Shown: positions 1 to 9,642, counted from the stretch's first letter. The stretch is DNA of 56,504 nt from Methylobacterium gregans (GCF_022179245.1 NZ_BPQM01000007.1:1-56504); one strand, 5' to 3'. Notes: generated from the sequence alone by a model not told the origin. Numbers and translations are program-made.

Positions 1-136
1 CGCCAAGGCGTGAGCGGCCCGATCGCGGAACCAAGCCGGAGGCGCGGCGCTTGCTCTGGGCTACGCGTATGCGGCGGCTCTGGCGCCGTCGCTGTGAGAT
101 CTGGGGACAGGACCGTGAGCGACCTCATTCTCGCCG
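1..136. repeat. Left arm of a perfect 136-base inverted repeat
   Basis: Bases 1-136 are the exact reverse complement of 348-483 (paired positions sum to 484), and identity stops abruptly at 136/348. The arm holds, in plus orientation, the last codons of ampG (AAG GCG TGA at 5-13), the ampG-ecsC gap and the first seven codons of ecsC, starting at GTG 115. It therefore duplicates a gene junction in reverse. It runs to the first base of the window, so its outer limit is not visible. A fold-back chimera at a contig end is the simplest explanation; a real inverted duplication is the alternative. Confidence 0.95.
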
Positions 137-369
137 CCCCGCATCGCCGCCTCGGTGCTGCGCCCGACGACTTCTGTGACGGGAGCGGGCAGCGAGCGGC
201 CGATCATCTCGAGCGGGGCGCCGGCCGCCGCCGAGAGCCGGGCGGCGAGGCCCGGCTGCTCCAGCGCCCGCACGGCCCGGCGGAGCGCTGCCAGATCCTC
301 CGGGCTGAGGTCGCGGCCCGCCGCAATCGTGGCCGGTGCGGTCTCGTCGGCGAGAATGAGGTCGCTCAC
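137..369 (-). CDS. EcsC-family protein, N-terminal fragment (about 78 codons)
   Basis: A reading frame starts at GTG 369 on the minus strand, with GGGGA about 7 bases upstream, and runs downstream of ampG. The peptide contains a Leu-Ser-Pro-Glu-Asp-Leu-Ala-Ala-Leu start and a segment with Ala-Leu-Glu-Gln-Pro-Gly followed by Ala-Ala-Arg-Leu. This resembles the N-terminus of EcsC-domain proteins, a family of unclear role named after the Bacillus ecs locus. The frame enters the left repeat arm at 136/137, and from there the sequence is mirror-image DNA, so the rest of the gene is missing here. The truncation is probably artefactual rather than a natural pseudogene. The family call rests on a short fragment. 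Confidence 0.55.
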
Positions 370-483
370 GGTCCTGTCCCCAGATCTCACAGCGACGGCG
401 CCAGAGCCGCCGCATACGCGTAGCCCAGAGCAAGCGCCGCGCCTCCGGCTTGGTTCCGCGATCGGGCCGCTCACGCCTTGGCG
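348..483. repeat. Right arm of the 136-base inverted repeat
   Basis: This is the partner of 1-136, separated from it by a 211-base unique spacer (137-347). It is probably the authentic copy, because it sits in a complete context: the 3' end of ampG, a gap of about 100 bases, and the GTG start of an EcsC-type gene on the same strand. Confidence 0.95.
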
Positions 484-1847
484 ACGACCGCCTCGTCCTC
501 CGGCACCGGTACGGGCTCCGGCTCCGCCGCGCCCTCCTTCAGCGCGATCAGGGCGAGGCAGAGCAGCGCCACCGGGATGCCGATGCCGGCCGATGCCGCG
601 AAGAAGACCGGGTAGCCCATCGCGTCGACCATGAAGCCCGAGAAGCCACCCACGAACTTGCCGGGCAGTGCGTAGAGAGAGGAGAGCAGCGCGTACTGCG
701 TCGCCACGAAGGCCGGCGAGGCGAGGCTCGACATGTAGGCGATGAGTGCGGTGCCCGCGAAGTTGCCCGCGAAATTGTCGATCGAGATGCTCAGCACGAA
801 CAGCATCGTGTCGTGGCCCGAGACCGCGAGCCAGGAGAACATCAGGTTCGAGGCCGCCGCCACGATGCCGCCGAACAGAAGCGAGGCCTGCAGCCCGAAG
901 CGGATCACCGCCCAGCCGCCGGCGAGCGCTCCCACCACGCCGACGATCACCCCGTAGACCTTCGTGACGTTGGCGATCTCGGTCAGCGTGAAGCCCTGCT
1001 CGATATAGAAGGGCTGAGCCATCACGCCCGAGATGATGTCGGGCAGGCGGTAGAGCATGATCAGCGCCAGGATCAGCACCAGCCGCGCTCCCTTGCGGCG
1101 GACGAGGTCGGAGAAGGGGTCGACCACGGCGACCCGCAGCGTCGTCCCGAACGAGCGGCGCTCGCCCTCGACGGTCACCGGATCCTGGCGCGGGGCCAGG
1201 AAGGCCGCTGTCAGCCCGATCAGCATCAGTCCCGCCATCGCCCCGTAGGCGAGGCTCCAGCTCGCGCCCTGCGCGATGTAGAGGGCGCCCGCTCCCGCGA
1301 AGGCTCGGGCGATGGCGTAACCGAGCTGATAGGCGGCCAGCATCACGCCCTGCCGCTCGGTCGGCGCGGCGTCGATGCGCCAGGAATCGACCACGATGTC
1401 CTGCGTCGCCGAAGCAAAGGCGGTCACGAGGGCGCAGATCACCATGAAGCTGAGCGAGGCTGCCGGATCGCCCTGGCTCATGCCGAGAAGACCGATCGCC
1501 ACCGCCACCTGCGAGAGCACCATCCAGGAGCGCCGCCGCCCGAGCCGGCGGGAGAGAAACGGCAGGTCGGCCCGGTCGATCACCGGGGCCCAGAGGAATT
1601 TGAGCGAGTAGGCGAAGGAGACGTAGGAGAGCAGCCCGATGCTGGTGCGCTGGATTCCGGCTGTGGCGAGCCAAGCCGACAGCGTGGAGAAGACCAGCAG
1701 GATCGGCAGGCCGCAGGCGAAACCCAGCGCCAGCATCAGGGCGATGCGTGCATCGTCCAGCACATCGCGCAGGCGCAGGCGCGGCTTGCCGGTCCTGGGT
1801 TCGCGCGCGGCCTTCATTCCTGTGCGCATCGCCGTTCCGCCTGACAT
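471..1847 (-). CDS. ampG: AmpG-type muropeptide permease (MFS)
   Basis: A 458-residue polytopic membrane protein of the major facilitator superfamily, with about twelve hydrophobic segments. It resembles AmpG/PAT permeases, which import anhydro-muropeptides from the periplasm for cell-wall recycling and, where an AmpC system exists, feed beta-lactamase induction. Characteristic features are an early Gly-Leu-Pro segment, the tract around Ala-Thr-Gln-Asp-Ile-Val-Val-Asp, and the loop motif Arg-Arg-Leu-Gly-Arg-Arg-Arg-Ser. I chose ATG 1847 because GAGGAG lies 9 bases upstream; an open frame extends to 1946 without a comparable ribosome site. The C-terminal tail is acidic. The last codons lie inside the inverted repeat. 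The substrate is inferred from family membership. Confidence 0.85.
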   Translation of the reverse strand: MSGGTAMRTGMKAAREPRTGKPRLRLRDVLDDARIALMLALGFACGLPILLVFSTLSAWLATAGIQRTSIGLLSYVSFAYSLKFLWAPVIDRADLPFLSRRLGRRRSWMVLSQVAVAIGLLGMSQGDPAASLSFMVICALVTAFASATQDIVVDSWRIDAAPTERQGVMLAAYQLGYAIARAFAGAGALYIAQGASWSLAYGAMAGLMLIGLTAAFLAPRQDPVTVEGERRSFGTTLRVAVVDPFSDLVRRKGARLVLILALIMLYRLPDIISGVMAQPFYIEQGFTLTEIANVTKVYGVIVGVVGALAGGWAVIRFGLQASLLFGGIVAAASNLMFSWLAVSGHDTMLFVLSISIDNFAGNFAGTALIAYMSSLASPAFVATQYALLSSLYALPGKFVGGFSGFMVDAMGYPVFFAASAGIGIPVALLCLALIALKEGAAEPEPVPVPEDEAVVAKA

Positions 1848-2082
1848 GGAATGGAACTCCTCACAGTCATGTGCCTTGTCCCGCAGAACCGTGGCCGACC
1901 TGCGAGAGCGGGTGAAATCCGTGTCGCCGGCCGACTCGATCGACATGACGGGGAAATCATGCTCGACCTTTCGTTAACGGCTTTGCCGAAAACTGGTCCT
2001 TGAGATGCACGGCCGGGGGGACGATCGCTTCCGCTTGACGGAAGCGCGCGCGGCCGCGACGGGCGTCACGGACGGTTGCAGC

Positions 2083-3168
2083 ATGACGCACGAGAGCGCC
2101 TATCCACCCGCGGTCGCTCCGGCGACGTTCGCGCTCGCCTTCGATGCAAGCCCGACGCCGATGATCGTGACGGACGCGCGCGCTCAGGATAACCCGATCC
2201 TCTGGGTCAACAGCGCCTTTCTGGCCCTGACGGGGTACACGCGCGAGGAGCTGATCGGCCGCAACTGCCGCCTGCTGCAGGGCCCGGAGACGGATCAGCA
2301 GGAGGTCGCGCGCATGCGCGCCGCGATCGCTGTCGGCGAGCCGGTCGCCCTCGAGGTGCTCAACTACCGCAAGGACGGCACGCCCTTCTGGAACGGCATG
2401 ACGATCAGCCCTATCCGCGACGCGGTCGGCCGGATCGCATACTTCTTCGCAGCCCAGGCCGACATGACCGACAAGCGCCGCGCCGAATCGGCGATGCGCG
2501 GCACAAACGACGAGCTGGAGCGGCAGGTCGGCGAGCGGACGGCGGATCTCGAGCACGCCCTGGCCCAGAAGACCGCGCTGCTGCACGAGGTCGACCACCG
2601 GGTGAAGAACAACCTCCAGGTGATCTCCTCGCTCATGCTGCTGAAGGCCCGCCGGACACCGGAGGGCGAGGCCCGCGAAGCCCTGCAGAACATGGCCGAG
2701 CGGATCGGCGCCCTCTCGACGGCGCACCGGATGCTCTACTCGGATGGCGATGTCGCCCACTTCAACCTCAGCGACTTCACCAGCGACTTCCTGTCCGATC
2801 TCGAAGCCGGGCTCGACCCGGAGCGGACGCGGATCGAGGCACGGGTCGAGCCGATCGCCGTGGCGGCCGCAATGGCCGCGCCGCTTTCCCTGATGATCCA
2901 CGAGCTTACCACGAACGCGGTGCGCCACGCCTTTCCGGATGGGCGGAGCGGGCGTCTCACCCTCGACGGTCACCGGGAGGGGGACACGCTGGTCCTGGTG
3001 ATCGCAGATGATGGAGTCGGGCTCGCTGCCGCGCCCTCGAACCCGGCGGGCTTCGGTCGCACGCTCGTTGACATGGTAGTGCGTCAACTGCGCGGGTCGA
3101 TCGTCTGGGCCGAGGGCGTGCCCGGTACCCGTGTGGAGATCCGGGTTCCGCTACAGGCGGTTGCTTGA
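2083..3168 (+). CDS. LOV-domain sensor histidine kinase (HWE/HisKA_2 type)
   Basis: A 361-residue soluble kinase with no membrane segment. Residues ~16-130 form a LOV-type PAS domain with the flavin-cysteine motif Gly-Arg-Asn-Cys-Arg-Leu-Leu-Gln (Cys62), Asn-Tyr-Arg-Lys-Asp-Gly at 94-99 and the signalling Gln125, so blue-light photochemistry is expected. A short coiled-coil linker leads to a HisKA_2 dimerisation domain with His172 in His-Arg-Val-Lys-Asn-Asn, then an ATPase domain with Asn-Ala at the N-box and Asp-Asp-Gly-Val-Gly. The architecture matches Caulobacter LovK. An in-frame ATG at 2005 would add 26 residues; neither start has a strong ribosome site, and I prefer 2083. It diverges from ampG, and a receiver gene follows after 64 bases. 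Confidence 0.88.
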   Translation: MTHESAYPPAVAPATFALAFDASPTPMIVTDARAQDNPILWVNSAFLALTGYTREELIGRNCRLLQGPETDQQEVARMRAAIAVGEPVALEVLNYRKDGTPFWNGMTISPIRDAVGRIAYFFAAQADMTDKRRAESAMRGTNDELERQVGERTADLEHALAQKTALLHEVDHRVKNNLQVISSLMLLKARRTPEGEAREALQNMAERIGALSTAHRMLYSDGDVAHFNLSDFTSDFLSDLEAGLDPERTRIEARVEPIAVAAAMAAPLSLMIHELTTNAVRHAFPDGRSGRLTLDGHREGDTLVLVIADDGVGLAAAPSNPAGFGRTLVDMVVRQLRGSIVWAEGVPGTRVEIRVPLQAVA

Positions 3169-3232
3169 GATGCGGCGGATCTTCGCGCAGGTTGGCGGAC
3201 CCTTCGACCGAGCAGGAGGCGAGCGAGGTTCC

Positions 3233-3685
3233 ATGACGGCTGACGCTGCGCCATCAGGCCACCCTCTCCGCATCCTCGTCGTCGAGGACGAAGCGCTGAT
3301 CGCGCTCGAACTCGAGTGTCTGCTTGACGATCTCGGTCACATCACGGTCGGTGTCGCCTGCAACTCGAGCGAGGCCATCGCGGTCGGCCGCGCCACCGCA
3401 CCGGACGTGGCACTCGTCGACATTCATCTGGTCGATGGGCCGACCGGGGTCGAGGTGGCCCGGGCGCTTGCCGCCGATCCGCGTACCACGGTCGTGTTCA
3501 TGACGGCCAACGCCAAGCGCATCCCGGACGATTTCGCGGGAGCGTTCGGGGTGATCGCCAAGCCCTATTCCGAGCGCGTGGTGGCGAGCACGCTGGCCTA
3601 TGTGGCCGGATGCCGTGCGGGTCGGCCCCAGGCTCACTGCCCCGACGGCTTCAGTCCCTCCCCGGCTTGCGCGGCCGCGCGCTGA
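3233..3685 (+). CDS. Single-domain response regulator (LovR-like)
   Basis: A 150-residue protein that is almost entirely a CheY-like receiver, with no DNA-binding or enzymatic output domain. The acidic pair is Glu18-Asp19-Glu20, the phosphoacceptor is Asp63 (Val-Asp-Ile-His), the switch Thr is in Met-Thr-Ala-Asn at 90-93, and Lys110-Pro111 completes the active site. It lies 64 bases downstream of the LOV kinase on the same strand, so it is the likely phosphorelay partner or phosphate sink. In Caulobacter a LovK/LovR pair of this kind tunes adhesion and the general stress response; that role is only inferred here. ATG 3233 is preceded by GAGG; open frame extends further upstream but without family similarity. 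Confidence 0.85.
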   Translation: MTADAAPSGHPLRILVVEDEALIALELECLLDDLGHITVGVACNSSEAIAVGRATAPDVALVDIHLVDGPTGVEVARALAADPRTTVVFMTANAKRIPDDFAGAFGVIAKPYSERVVASTLAYVAGCRAGRPQAHCPDGFSPSPACAAAR

Positions 3686-3748
3686 GCGGCGCGCTGACCG
3701 GCGCTGCCGCACGCTCGGTGCGGTCGCGCGGGTCCAGGTGAGGCTGTC

Positions 3749-6478
3749 TCAGCCCTCGGTGCGAGCGCGCTTCAGCCGATAGAGCGCGTCGAGGGCCTCG
3801 CGCGGAGTAAGCGCGTCCGGATCGATCGCGTCGAGGAGTAGACCCAACGCGTCGTCCGCGGCGGGTTCGGGCTCGGGCGGCGGGGGCGGCGGAGCGAGGT
3901 TGGCGAAGAGCGGCAGATCGTCGATCCGGGGGCGGCCCGGCCGCTCGCGCTCGGCCTTCTCCAGGCCCTTGAGGATCGCGCCGGCCCGCGCCACCACGGC
4001 TGCCGGGAGCCCCGCGAGGCGTGCGACCTGCAGGCCGTAGCTGCGCTCGGCCACGCCCGGCACCACCTCGTGCAGAAACACGACCTCGCCCCGGTGTTCG
4101 GCCACCTTGAGGGTCGCGTTGTCGAGCCGGGCGAGCCGCTGGCCGAGCGCGGTCAGCTCATGGAAATGCGTGGCGAAGAGCGCCCGGCAGGCATTCGTCT
4201 CGTGCAGGTGTTCCAGGCAGGCCCAGGCGATCGAGAGCCCATCGAAGGTCGCGGTGCCGCGCCCGATCTCGTCGAGAATCACCAGCGAGCGCCGCGTCGC
4301 CTGGTTCAGGATGGCGGCGGTCTCGACCATCTCGACCATGAAGGTCGAGTGGCCGCGCGCCAAGTCGTCGGCCGCGCCGACGCGGGAGAACAGCCGGTCG
4401 ACCCGGCCGATATGGGCCTCGGCCGCCGGCACGAAGCTGCCGATCTGCGCGAGCACCGCGATGAGTGCGTTCTGGCGCAGGAAGGTCGACTTGCCGCCCA
4501 TGTTGGGGCCGGTGATCAGGCGGATCCGCCCACGTGTGTCGCCCGAGAGGTCGCAATCGTTGGCGATGAAGGCCTCGCCCGCCCGCCGCAACGCGGCCTC
4601 GACCACCGGGTGGCGCCCCGCCCTCACGACGAAGCTCAGGGAATCGTCCACGACCGGGCGCCGCCAGTCGCGCTCGATCGCGAGCTCCGCGTGGCTCGCC
4701 GCCACGTCGAGCCGGGCGAGCGCCTCCGCGGTCTCGGCGACGGCCTCGCCCTGCGTCAGCACGCGGCCCGCCAGCTCCTCGAACACCGCGCTCTCCAGTG
4801 CCAGCACCCGGTCGGAGGCGCCGGAGATCTTCGATTCGAGTTCGCCGAGCTCGACGCTGGTGAAGCGCATCGCGTCCACCATGGTCTGGCGGTGCACGAA
4901 GTCCTGCATCAGTCCCTTGAGGCAGGCCTCACCGATCGATTGCGGCACCTCGATGAAGTAGCCGAGCATGTTGTTGTGCTTGATCCGCAGCGTCCGGCAG
5001 CCCGTCTCCTCGGCGTAGCGGGCCTGCAGCGCGGCGATGACCTTGCGCGAATCCTGGCCGAGCGCCCGCGCCTCGTCGATCTCCGGGTGGTAGCCGGCGC
5101 GCACGAAATTGCCGTCGCGGCGGTTGAGCGGCAGCTCGTCCGCGAGCGCGGCCCGCAGGGTCTCGACGAGGTCCGCGTCGATCCGGGCGAGCCGCCGCCC
5201 GAGCCGCGCCAGGGCGTCGGGTAGATCGGGCTCCGCCGCGAGTCGGGCGCCGAGCGCGGCGGCGACATCGAGCCCGTCGCGGATCGCCGCGAGGTCGCGG
5301 GGACCGGCCCGGCCGAGGCCGGTGCGTGATAGGGCACGGGCGATGTCGGGCGCGCGGGCGAGCGTGTCGCGCAAGGCCCCACGCAGAGCCGGCTCGTCGG
5401 CGAGGCGGGCGACAGCCTCCTGCCGGCGCGCGATGGCCGCGAGATCGGTGAGCGGTCCCGCGAGATGCTCGGCGAGCAGCCGCGCGCCGTTCGCCGTCAC
5501 GGTGCGGTCGATGGCGTCGAGCAGGCTGCCCTGGCGCTCGCCGGAGAGCGTGCGGGTCAGCTCAAGATTGGCCCGCGTCGCCGCGTCGATGCTCAGCGTC
5601 GCCCCATCGGCCTCGCGGGTCGGTACCTGGAGGGGCGGACGCGCCGCGAGTTGGGTCCGGGCGATATAGAGGAGCACGGCGCCGGCCGCCGCGATCTCGG
5701 CCCGGCTGAACTGGCCGAAGCCTTCCAGCGTCGAGACGCCGTACTGCTCGCGGATGCGCCGCTCGGCCGCCGCCGGTTCCAGCTCGCCCTGCGGCAGCGG
5801 AACGACGGCCGCGCGAGTCTCCTGCCAGATGCGCGCGAGGGCCGGATCGGCATGAAGCGCTTCCGACAGCACGATCTCCCGCGGGTCGTGCCGGCTGATC
5901 GCGCCGGAGAGCTCCTGGCCCGTCACCTCGCTCAAGGAAAAACGGCCGGTGGAGATGTCGACAGCCGCAAGCCCGTAGGCGTGGGCGGTCTCCGAGAGCT
6001 TGCGCCGCCCGATGGCGAGCAGGAGGTTCGCCCGGGCCGGGTCGAGGAGCCGATCCTCCGTGATGGTGCCGGGCGTGACCAGCCGCACCACCTCGCGCCG
6101 CACCACCGATTTCGGGCCCCGGCGCTTGGCCTCGGCCGGATCCTCCGTCTGCTCGCAGACCGCGACGCGGTGGCCGAGCGCGATGAGGCGGCTGAGATAG
6201 TCGTCGGCCCGCTCCACCGGCACGCCGCACATCGGGATGTCGGCGCCGCCGTGCTTGCCCCGCTTCGTCAGCACGATGCCGAGTGCCCGCGAGGCCGTCT
6301 CCGCATCGGCGAAGAACAGCTCGTAGAAGTCGCCCATCCGGTAGAACAGCAGGCAGTCGGGATTGGCGGCCTTGATCTCGATGTACTGCGCCATCATCGG
6401 CGTGGCGCCGGAGACGTCCGGTGCGGGCGCCGCCTCCGGGGTGCTGGCGATCTTTCGGGCGGCGGTGCTGCGGACCAT
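3749..6478 (-). CDS. mutS: DNA mismatch repair protein MutS
   Basis: A 909-residue MutS that recognises mismatches and small loops and starts methyl-directed repair with MutL. The mismatch-binding Phe-Tyr-Glu is at residues 51-53 in Gly-Asp-Phe-Tyr-Glu-Leu. The connector, lever and clamp domains follow. The ABC-type ATPase has its Walker A Gly-Pro-Asn-Met-Gly-Gly-Lys-Ser near residue 656, Walker B Asp-Glu-Ile-Gly-Arg-Gly-Thr, and Ala-Thr-His-Phe-His-Glu. It is somewhat longer than E. coli MutS (853), mainly through an Ala/Pro-rich N-terminus and a proline-rich stretch before the C-terminal helical domain. It converges with the receiver gene across 63 bases. Confidence 0.98.
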   Translation of the reverse strand: MVRSTAARKIASTPEAAPAPDVSGATPMMAQYIEIKAANPDCLLFYRMGDFYELFFADAETASRALGIVLTKRGKHGGADIPMCGVPVERADDYLSRLIALGHRVAVCEQTEDPAEAKRRGPKSVVRREVVRLVTPGTITEDRLLDPARANLLLAIGRRKLSETAHAYGLAAVDISTGRFSLSEVTGQELSGAISRHDPREIVLSEALHADPALARIWQETRAAVVPLPQGELEPAAAERRIREQYGVSTLEGFGQFSRAEIAAAGAVLLYIARTQLAARPPLQVPTREADGATLSIDAATRANLELTRTLSGERQGSLLDAIDRTVTANGARLLAEHLAGPLTDLAAIARRQEAVARLADEPALRGALRDTLARAPDIARALSRTGLGRAGPRDLAAIRDGLDVAAALGARLAAEPDLPDALARLGRRLARIDADLVETLRAALADELPLNRRDGNFVRAGYHPEIDEARALGQDSRKVIAALQARYAEETGCRTLRIKHNNMLGYFIEVPQSIGEACLKGLMQDFVHRQTMVDAMRFTSVELGELESKISGASDRVLALESAVFEELAGRVLTQGEAVAETAEALARLDVAASHAELAIERDWRRPVVDDSLSFVVRAGRHPVVEAALRRAGEAFIANDCDLSGDTRGRIRLITGPNMGGKSTFLRQNALIAVLAQIGSFVPAAEAHIGRVDRLFSRVGAADDLARGHSTFMVEMVETAAILNQATRRSLVILDEIGRGTATFDGLSIAWACLEHLHETNACRALFATHFHELTALGQRLARLDNATLKVAEHRGEVVFLHEVVPGVAERSYGLQVARLAGLPAAVVARAGAILKGLEKAERERPGRPRIDDLPLFANLAPPPPPPEPEPAADDALGLLLDAIDPDALTPREALDALYRLKRARTEG

Positions 6479-6550
6479 GCCCCGTTCTACCAGAGCCGGG
6501 CGGTCGAATCAGGCGCGGGTCGCCGCATCCCTGGGGAGAAGCGCGGCCAG

Positions 6551-6587
6551 AAAAACGGAAAGGGGCCGCCGCTCGCGCGACAGCCCC
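6551..6587 (-). terminator. Probable intrinsic terminator of the small secreted-protein gene
   Basis: Read on the minus strand, a GC-rich hairpin with GGGGC pairing to GCCCC (6562-6587) is followed by a broken T tract, TTTCC then GTTTTT (about 6551-6561). It lies 27 bases past the stop at 6614. The stem is short and the loop long, so the call is moderate. Confidence 0.5.
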
Positions 6588-6613
6588 GGGCCTCTCGCAG
6601 GAGGAGCTTCGGA

Positions 6614-6898
6614 TCAGTAGCGCGGACCGCCCGTGGTGTTGCCGAGCTGCTGCTTGTAGCCGGGGCGCTCCGGGTTGCGGGCGTTCGGGTTGCCGTACCG
6701 CATGGTGTTCATGCGGCGCGCGCGGCGCTCGGCCCGGGTCGAGTGGTGGCGGTAGCGATGATGGCGGTACGCGACCGTGTCGACGCTGTCGGAAGCGGTG
6801 ACGCCCGCCGGAACCGAGAGCGGGGCCGCCGAGGCGGGCAGCGAGGCCAGGCCGCCGAGCAGAAGGCCGGTCGCCAGGGTCAGGGCAATGCGCGTCAT
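6614..6898 (-). CDS. Small secreted basic protein, unknown function
   Basis: A 94-residue protein with a Sec signal peptide: a short basic start, a Leu/Ala-rich core, and a likely cleavage after Pro-Ala-Ser-Ala-Ala around residue 26. The mature part is rich in Arg, His and Tyr, with Tyr-Arg-His-His repeated, and ends in an Asn/Gly/Pro-rich tail. No domain is recognised. ATG 6898 was chosen because GGAG stands 6 bases upstream. It lies between mutS and hrpB as a single-gene unit with a likely terminator downstream. Short His/Arg-rich exported proteins of this kind are common in methylobacteria, but their role is unknown. Confidence 0.75.
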   Translation of the reverse strand: MTRIALTLATGLLLGGLASLPASAAPLSVPAGVTASDSVDTVAYRHHRYRHHSTRAERRARRMNTMRYGNPNARNPERPGYKQQLGNTTGGPRY

Positions 6899-7155
6899 GT
6901 TCGTCTCCACGTCGCGCAGGCTGCGCGCGTCGAGCCGTCAAGCCGTTCCTATCGTTGCGGTTCCCGGCCGATACGGAAAAATTCCTCGCTTCCGAAGGCC
7001 GTCTGCCCGGAAGATTATCGGGTTCTGAACGTGTGCGATCGAATCTCGAGCTATGTCTTGGCCGAGTCCTAACCGTGTCTCGGCTGCTGGACAGTGGATC
7101 GTCTCTGGGCTGCCGCGGATTGCCTTGCCGCAGCGGGCACGCCATCACCGCGACG

Positions 7156-9615
7156 ATGCCAGCAGCCGTCCCGCCCGTCCTGCCGATCGACGCCGTCCTG
7201 CCGCGCCTGCGCGACGCGCTGACGACGCGCACCGGTATCGTTCTCGTCGCCCCGCCCGGCGCCGGCAAGACCACCCGCGTGCCGCTCGACCTGCTCGACG
7301 CGCCCTGGCTCGGCGACCGGCGCATCGTGCTCTTGGAGCCGCGCCGCCTGGCCGCACGCGCGGCCGCCGAGCGCATGGCCACGACGCTCGGCGAGCGCGT
7401 CGGCGACACGGTGGGCCTGCGCGTCCGCCTCGGCTCGAAGATCTCCGCCCGCACCCGGATCGAGGTGGTGACCGAGGGGGTGTTCACCCGGATGATCCTC
7501 GACGACCCGGAACTTGCGCGGGTCGGCGCGGTGCTGTTCGACGAGTTCCACGAGCGCTCCCTCGATGCCGACCTCGGCCTCGCCCTCGCCCTCGACGCCC
7601 AGGGGGCGCTGCGTGAGGATCTCCGGGTGCTGGTGATGTCGGCGACTCTCGACGGGGCGCGGGTGGCGCGCCTCCTCGGCGACGCGCCGGTGATCGAATC
7701 CGAGGGCCGCGCCTATCCGATCGAGACCCGCTACGTCGAGCGCGACCCGAACCAGCGCGTCGAGGCGGCGATGACCGATCTGATCCTGCGGGCGCTGCGG
7801 GCCGATCCCGGCTCGGTGCTCGCCTTCCTGCCCGGGCAGGCGGAGATCCGGCGCGTGGCAGAGGCGCTGGAAGGCCGCGTCGGGCCGGAGGTCGATGTGG
7901 CGCCGCTCTACGGGGCGTTGACGCCGGCCGAGCAGGATCGCGCCGTCTCGCCCGCCCCATCGGGTCGCCGCAAGGTGGTGCTGGCCACCTCCATCGCCGA
8001 GACCTCGCTGACCATCGAGGGCGTGCGCATCGTGGTCGATTCCGGGCTCGCCCGGGTGCCGCATTACGAGCCGGGCCTCGGGCTGACCCGCCTCGTCACC
8101 GCGCGGGCCTCGCGCGCCTCCGTCGACCAGCGCCGGGGCCGCGCCGGCCGCACGGAGCCGGGCGTGTGCTGGCGGCTCTGGTCCGAGGCCGCGACCGGCG
8201 CGCTCGATCCGTTCGGCCGTCCCGAGATCCTGGCCGCGGATCTGGCCGGCCTCGTGCTCGACTGCGCCGCCTGGGGCGTGACCGATCCGACCGCCCTCGC
8301 CTTCCTCGACACGCCGCCCGCACCCGCGCTTCGCGAGGCGCGCGCGATGCTCCTCGACCTCGACGCCCTCGACGCCGACGGACGCCTCACCGGGGCCGGA
8401 CGGGCGCTGCGCGCCCTGCCTCTGCCGCCGCGCCTTGCCCGGATGGTGGTGAGCGCGGCCGAGCGGGGACAGGCGGGCACTGCCGCGGATCTCGCCGCGG
8501 TGCTGGTCGAGCGAGGCCTCGGCGGCGACGCGGTCGATCTTGCCGAGCGGCTCGATCGCTTCCGCCGCGACCGCGGGCAGCGCGCCGCCGACATGCGCCG
8601 GCTCAGCGCCGGCTGGGCGAAGCTCGCGGGCGGGACCGCCTCCGCCGAACATGCCGATTCGGGCTCTCTCCTCGTGCTCGCCTATCCGGATCGGGTCGCG
8701 AAGGGACGCGGGCGCGACGGCGAGTTCGTGATGGCGAACGGCCGGGCCGGACGCCTCGACCCCGCCGCGGCGCTCGCGCGTGAGCCGTTCATCGTCGTCG
8801 CCGACCTCGCTGGCGCTGCCGGCAACGCCCGCATTCTCGCCGCCGCCGCCATCGCCCCGGAGGCGATCGAGACGGCGTTCGCCGGGCGCATCGAGGCCGT
8901 GACGCAGGTCAGCTTCGACCCGCAGGCCCGCGCCCTTCGCGCCCGCGCGCTGCGCCGGCTCGGAGCCGTGACGCTCGGCGAGCGCACTTTGCCGGTACCG
9001 GGCGATCGCGAGGCCGCCATCATCCTGGCCCGCGGCGTCTGCGGGCTCGGCCTCGACCGCCTGCCGTGGACACCGGCCCTGCGGCAATGGCTCGCCCGCG
9101 CCCGCTTCCTCCGCGCGGCGGAGGGCGAGCCCTGGCCGGACCTCTCCGACGCGGTGCTCGCCGATACGGCGGTCGATTGGCTCGCTCCGGAGATCGTCGG
9201 ACGAACGAGCCTCGACGCGATCACGGCGGACGATCTCGCGCGCGCGCTCCACGGCCTGCTCGACTGGTCCCTGCGCGCCCGCATGGAGAACGCGGCTCCG
9301 ACGCATGTCGAGGTCCCGACGGGCTCCCGCATCCCGGTCGATTACGAGGCGGAGGGCGGCCCGGTGCTCGCTGTCCGCGTGCAGGAGCTGTTCGGCCTCG
9401 ACCGGCACCCCGCCGCGGGCGGGCGGCCCCTGGTGCTCCACCTGCTCTCGCCGGCCCAGCGTCCGATCCAGATCACCCGCGACCTGCCGGGTTTCTGGCG
9501 CGGCTCCTGGGCTTCCGTCCGCACCGAGATGCGCGGGCGCTACCCGCGCCACCCCTGGCCGGACGATCCCCTCGCGGAGGCGCCGACCCGGCGCGCGAAG
9601 CCGCGCGGGACATGA
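7156..9615 (+). CDS. hrpB: ATP-dependent helicase HrpB (DExH-box)
   Basis: An 819-residue superfamily 2 DExH-box RNA helicase of the HrpB type, matching the usual length of about 820. Walker A is Gly-Ala-Gly-Lys-Thr-Thr at 35-40, the DExH box is Asp-Glu-Phe-His, motif III is Ser-Ala-Thr, and motif VI is Gln-Arg-Arg-Gly-Arg-Ala-Gly-Arg. The HA2-like and HrpB-specific C-terminal regions follow. The frame is open back to 6955, but ATG 7156 gives the normal HrpB start with about 15 residues before the helicase core. Its physiological RNA substrate is poorly known in any species. It is followed 27 bases later by a thioesterase gene on the same strand. Confidence 0.95.
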   Translation: MPAAVPPVLPIDAVLPRLRDALTTRTGIVLVAPPGAGKTTRVPLDLLDAPWLGDRRIVLLEPRRLAARAAAERMATTLGERVGDTVGLRVRLGSKISARTRIEVVTEGVFTRMILDDPELARVGAVLFDEFHERSLDADLGLALALDAQGALREDLRVLVMSATLDGARVARLLGDAPVIESEGRAYPIETRYVERDPNQRVEAAMTDLILRALRADPGSVLAFLPGQAEIRRVAEALEGRVGPEVDVAPLYGALTPAEQDRAVSPAPSGRRKVVLATSIAETSLTIEGVRIVVDSGLARVPHYEPGLGLTRLVTARASRASVDQRRGRAGRTEPGVCWRLWSEAATGALDPFGRPEILAADLAGLVLDCAAWGVTDPTALAFLDTPPAPALREARAMLLDLDALDADGRLTGAGRALRALPLPPRLARMVVSAAERGQAGTAADLAAVLVERGLGGDAVDLAERLDRFRRDRGQRAADMRRLSAGWAKLAGGTASAEHADSGSLLVLAYPDRVAKGRGRDGEFVMANGRAGRLDPAAALAREPFIVVADLAGAAGNARILAAAAIAPEAIETAFAGRIEAVTQVSFDPQARALRARALRRLGAVTLGERTLPVPGDREAAIILARGVCGLGLDRLPWTPALRQWLARARFLRAAEGEPWPDLSDAVLADTAVDWLAPEIVGRTSLDAITADDLARALHGLLDWSLRARMENAAPTHVEVPTGSRIPVDYEAEGGPVLAVRVQELFGLDRHPAAGGRPLVLHLLSPAQRPIQITRDLPGFWRGSWASVRTEMRGRYPRHPWPDDPLAEAPTRRAKPRGT

Positions 9616-9642
9616 GGCGTCCCGTAAGGCTAAGGTACCTCC

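Noticed and set aside
137..347. An invertible (phase-variable) segment between the two repeat arms
   Set aside because: The spacer contains only the interior of a gene start, no promoter or recombinase is nearby, and the arms duplicate ordinary gene sequence; an assembly fold-back fits better.
61..1674. A 537-codon minus-strand frame running through ampG and the inverted repeat
   Set aside because: It reads ampG in the wrong frame and then joins the ecsC fragment; the apparent fusion is accidental.
7069..9552. An 827-codon open frame on the minus strand opposite hrpB
   Set aside because: It is a mirror frame of a fully conserved helicase and has no protein-like motifs.
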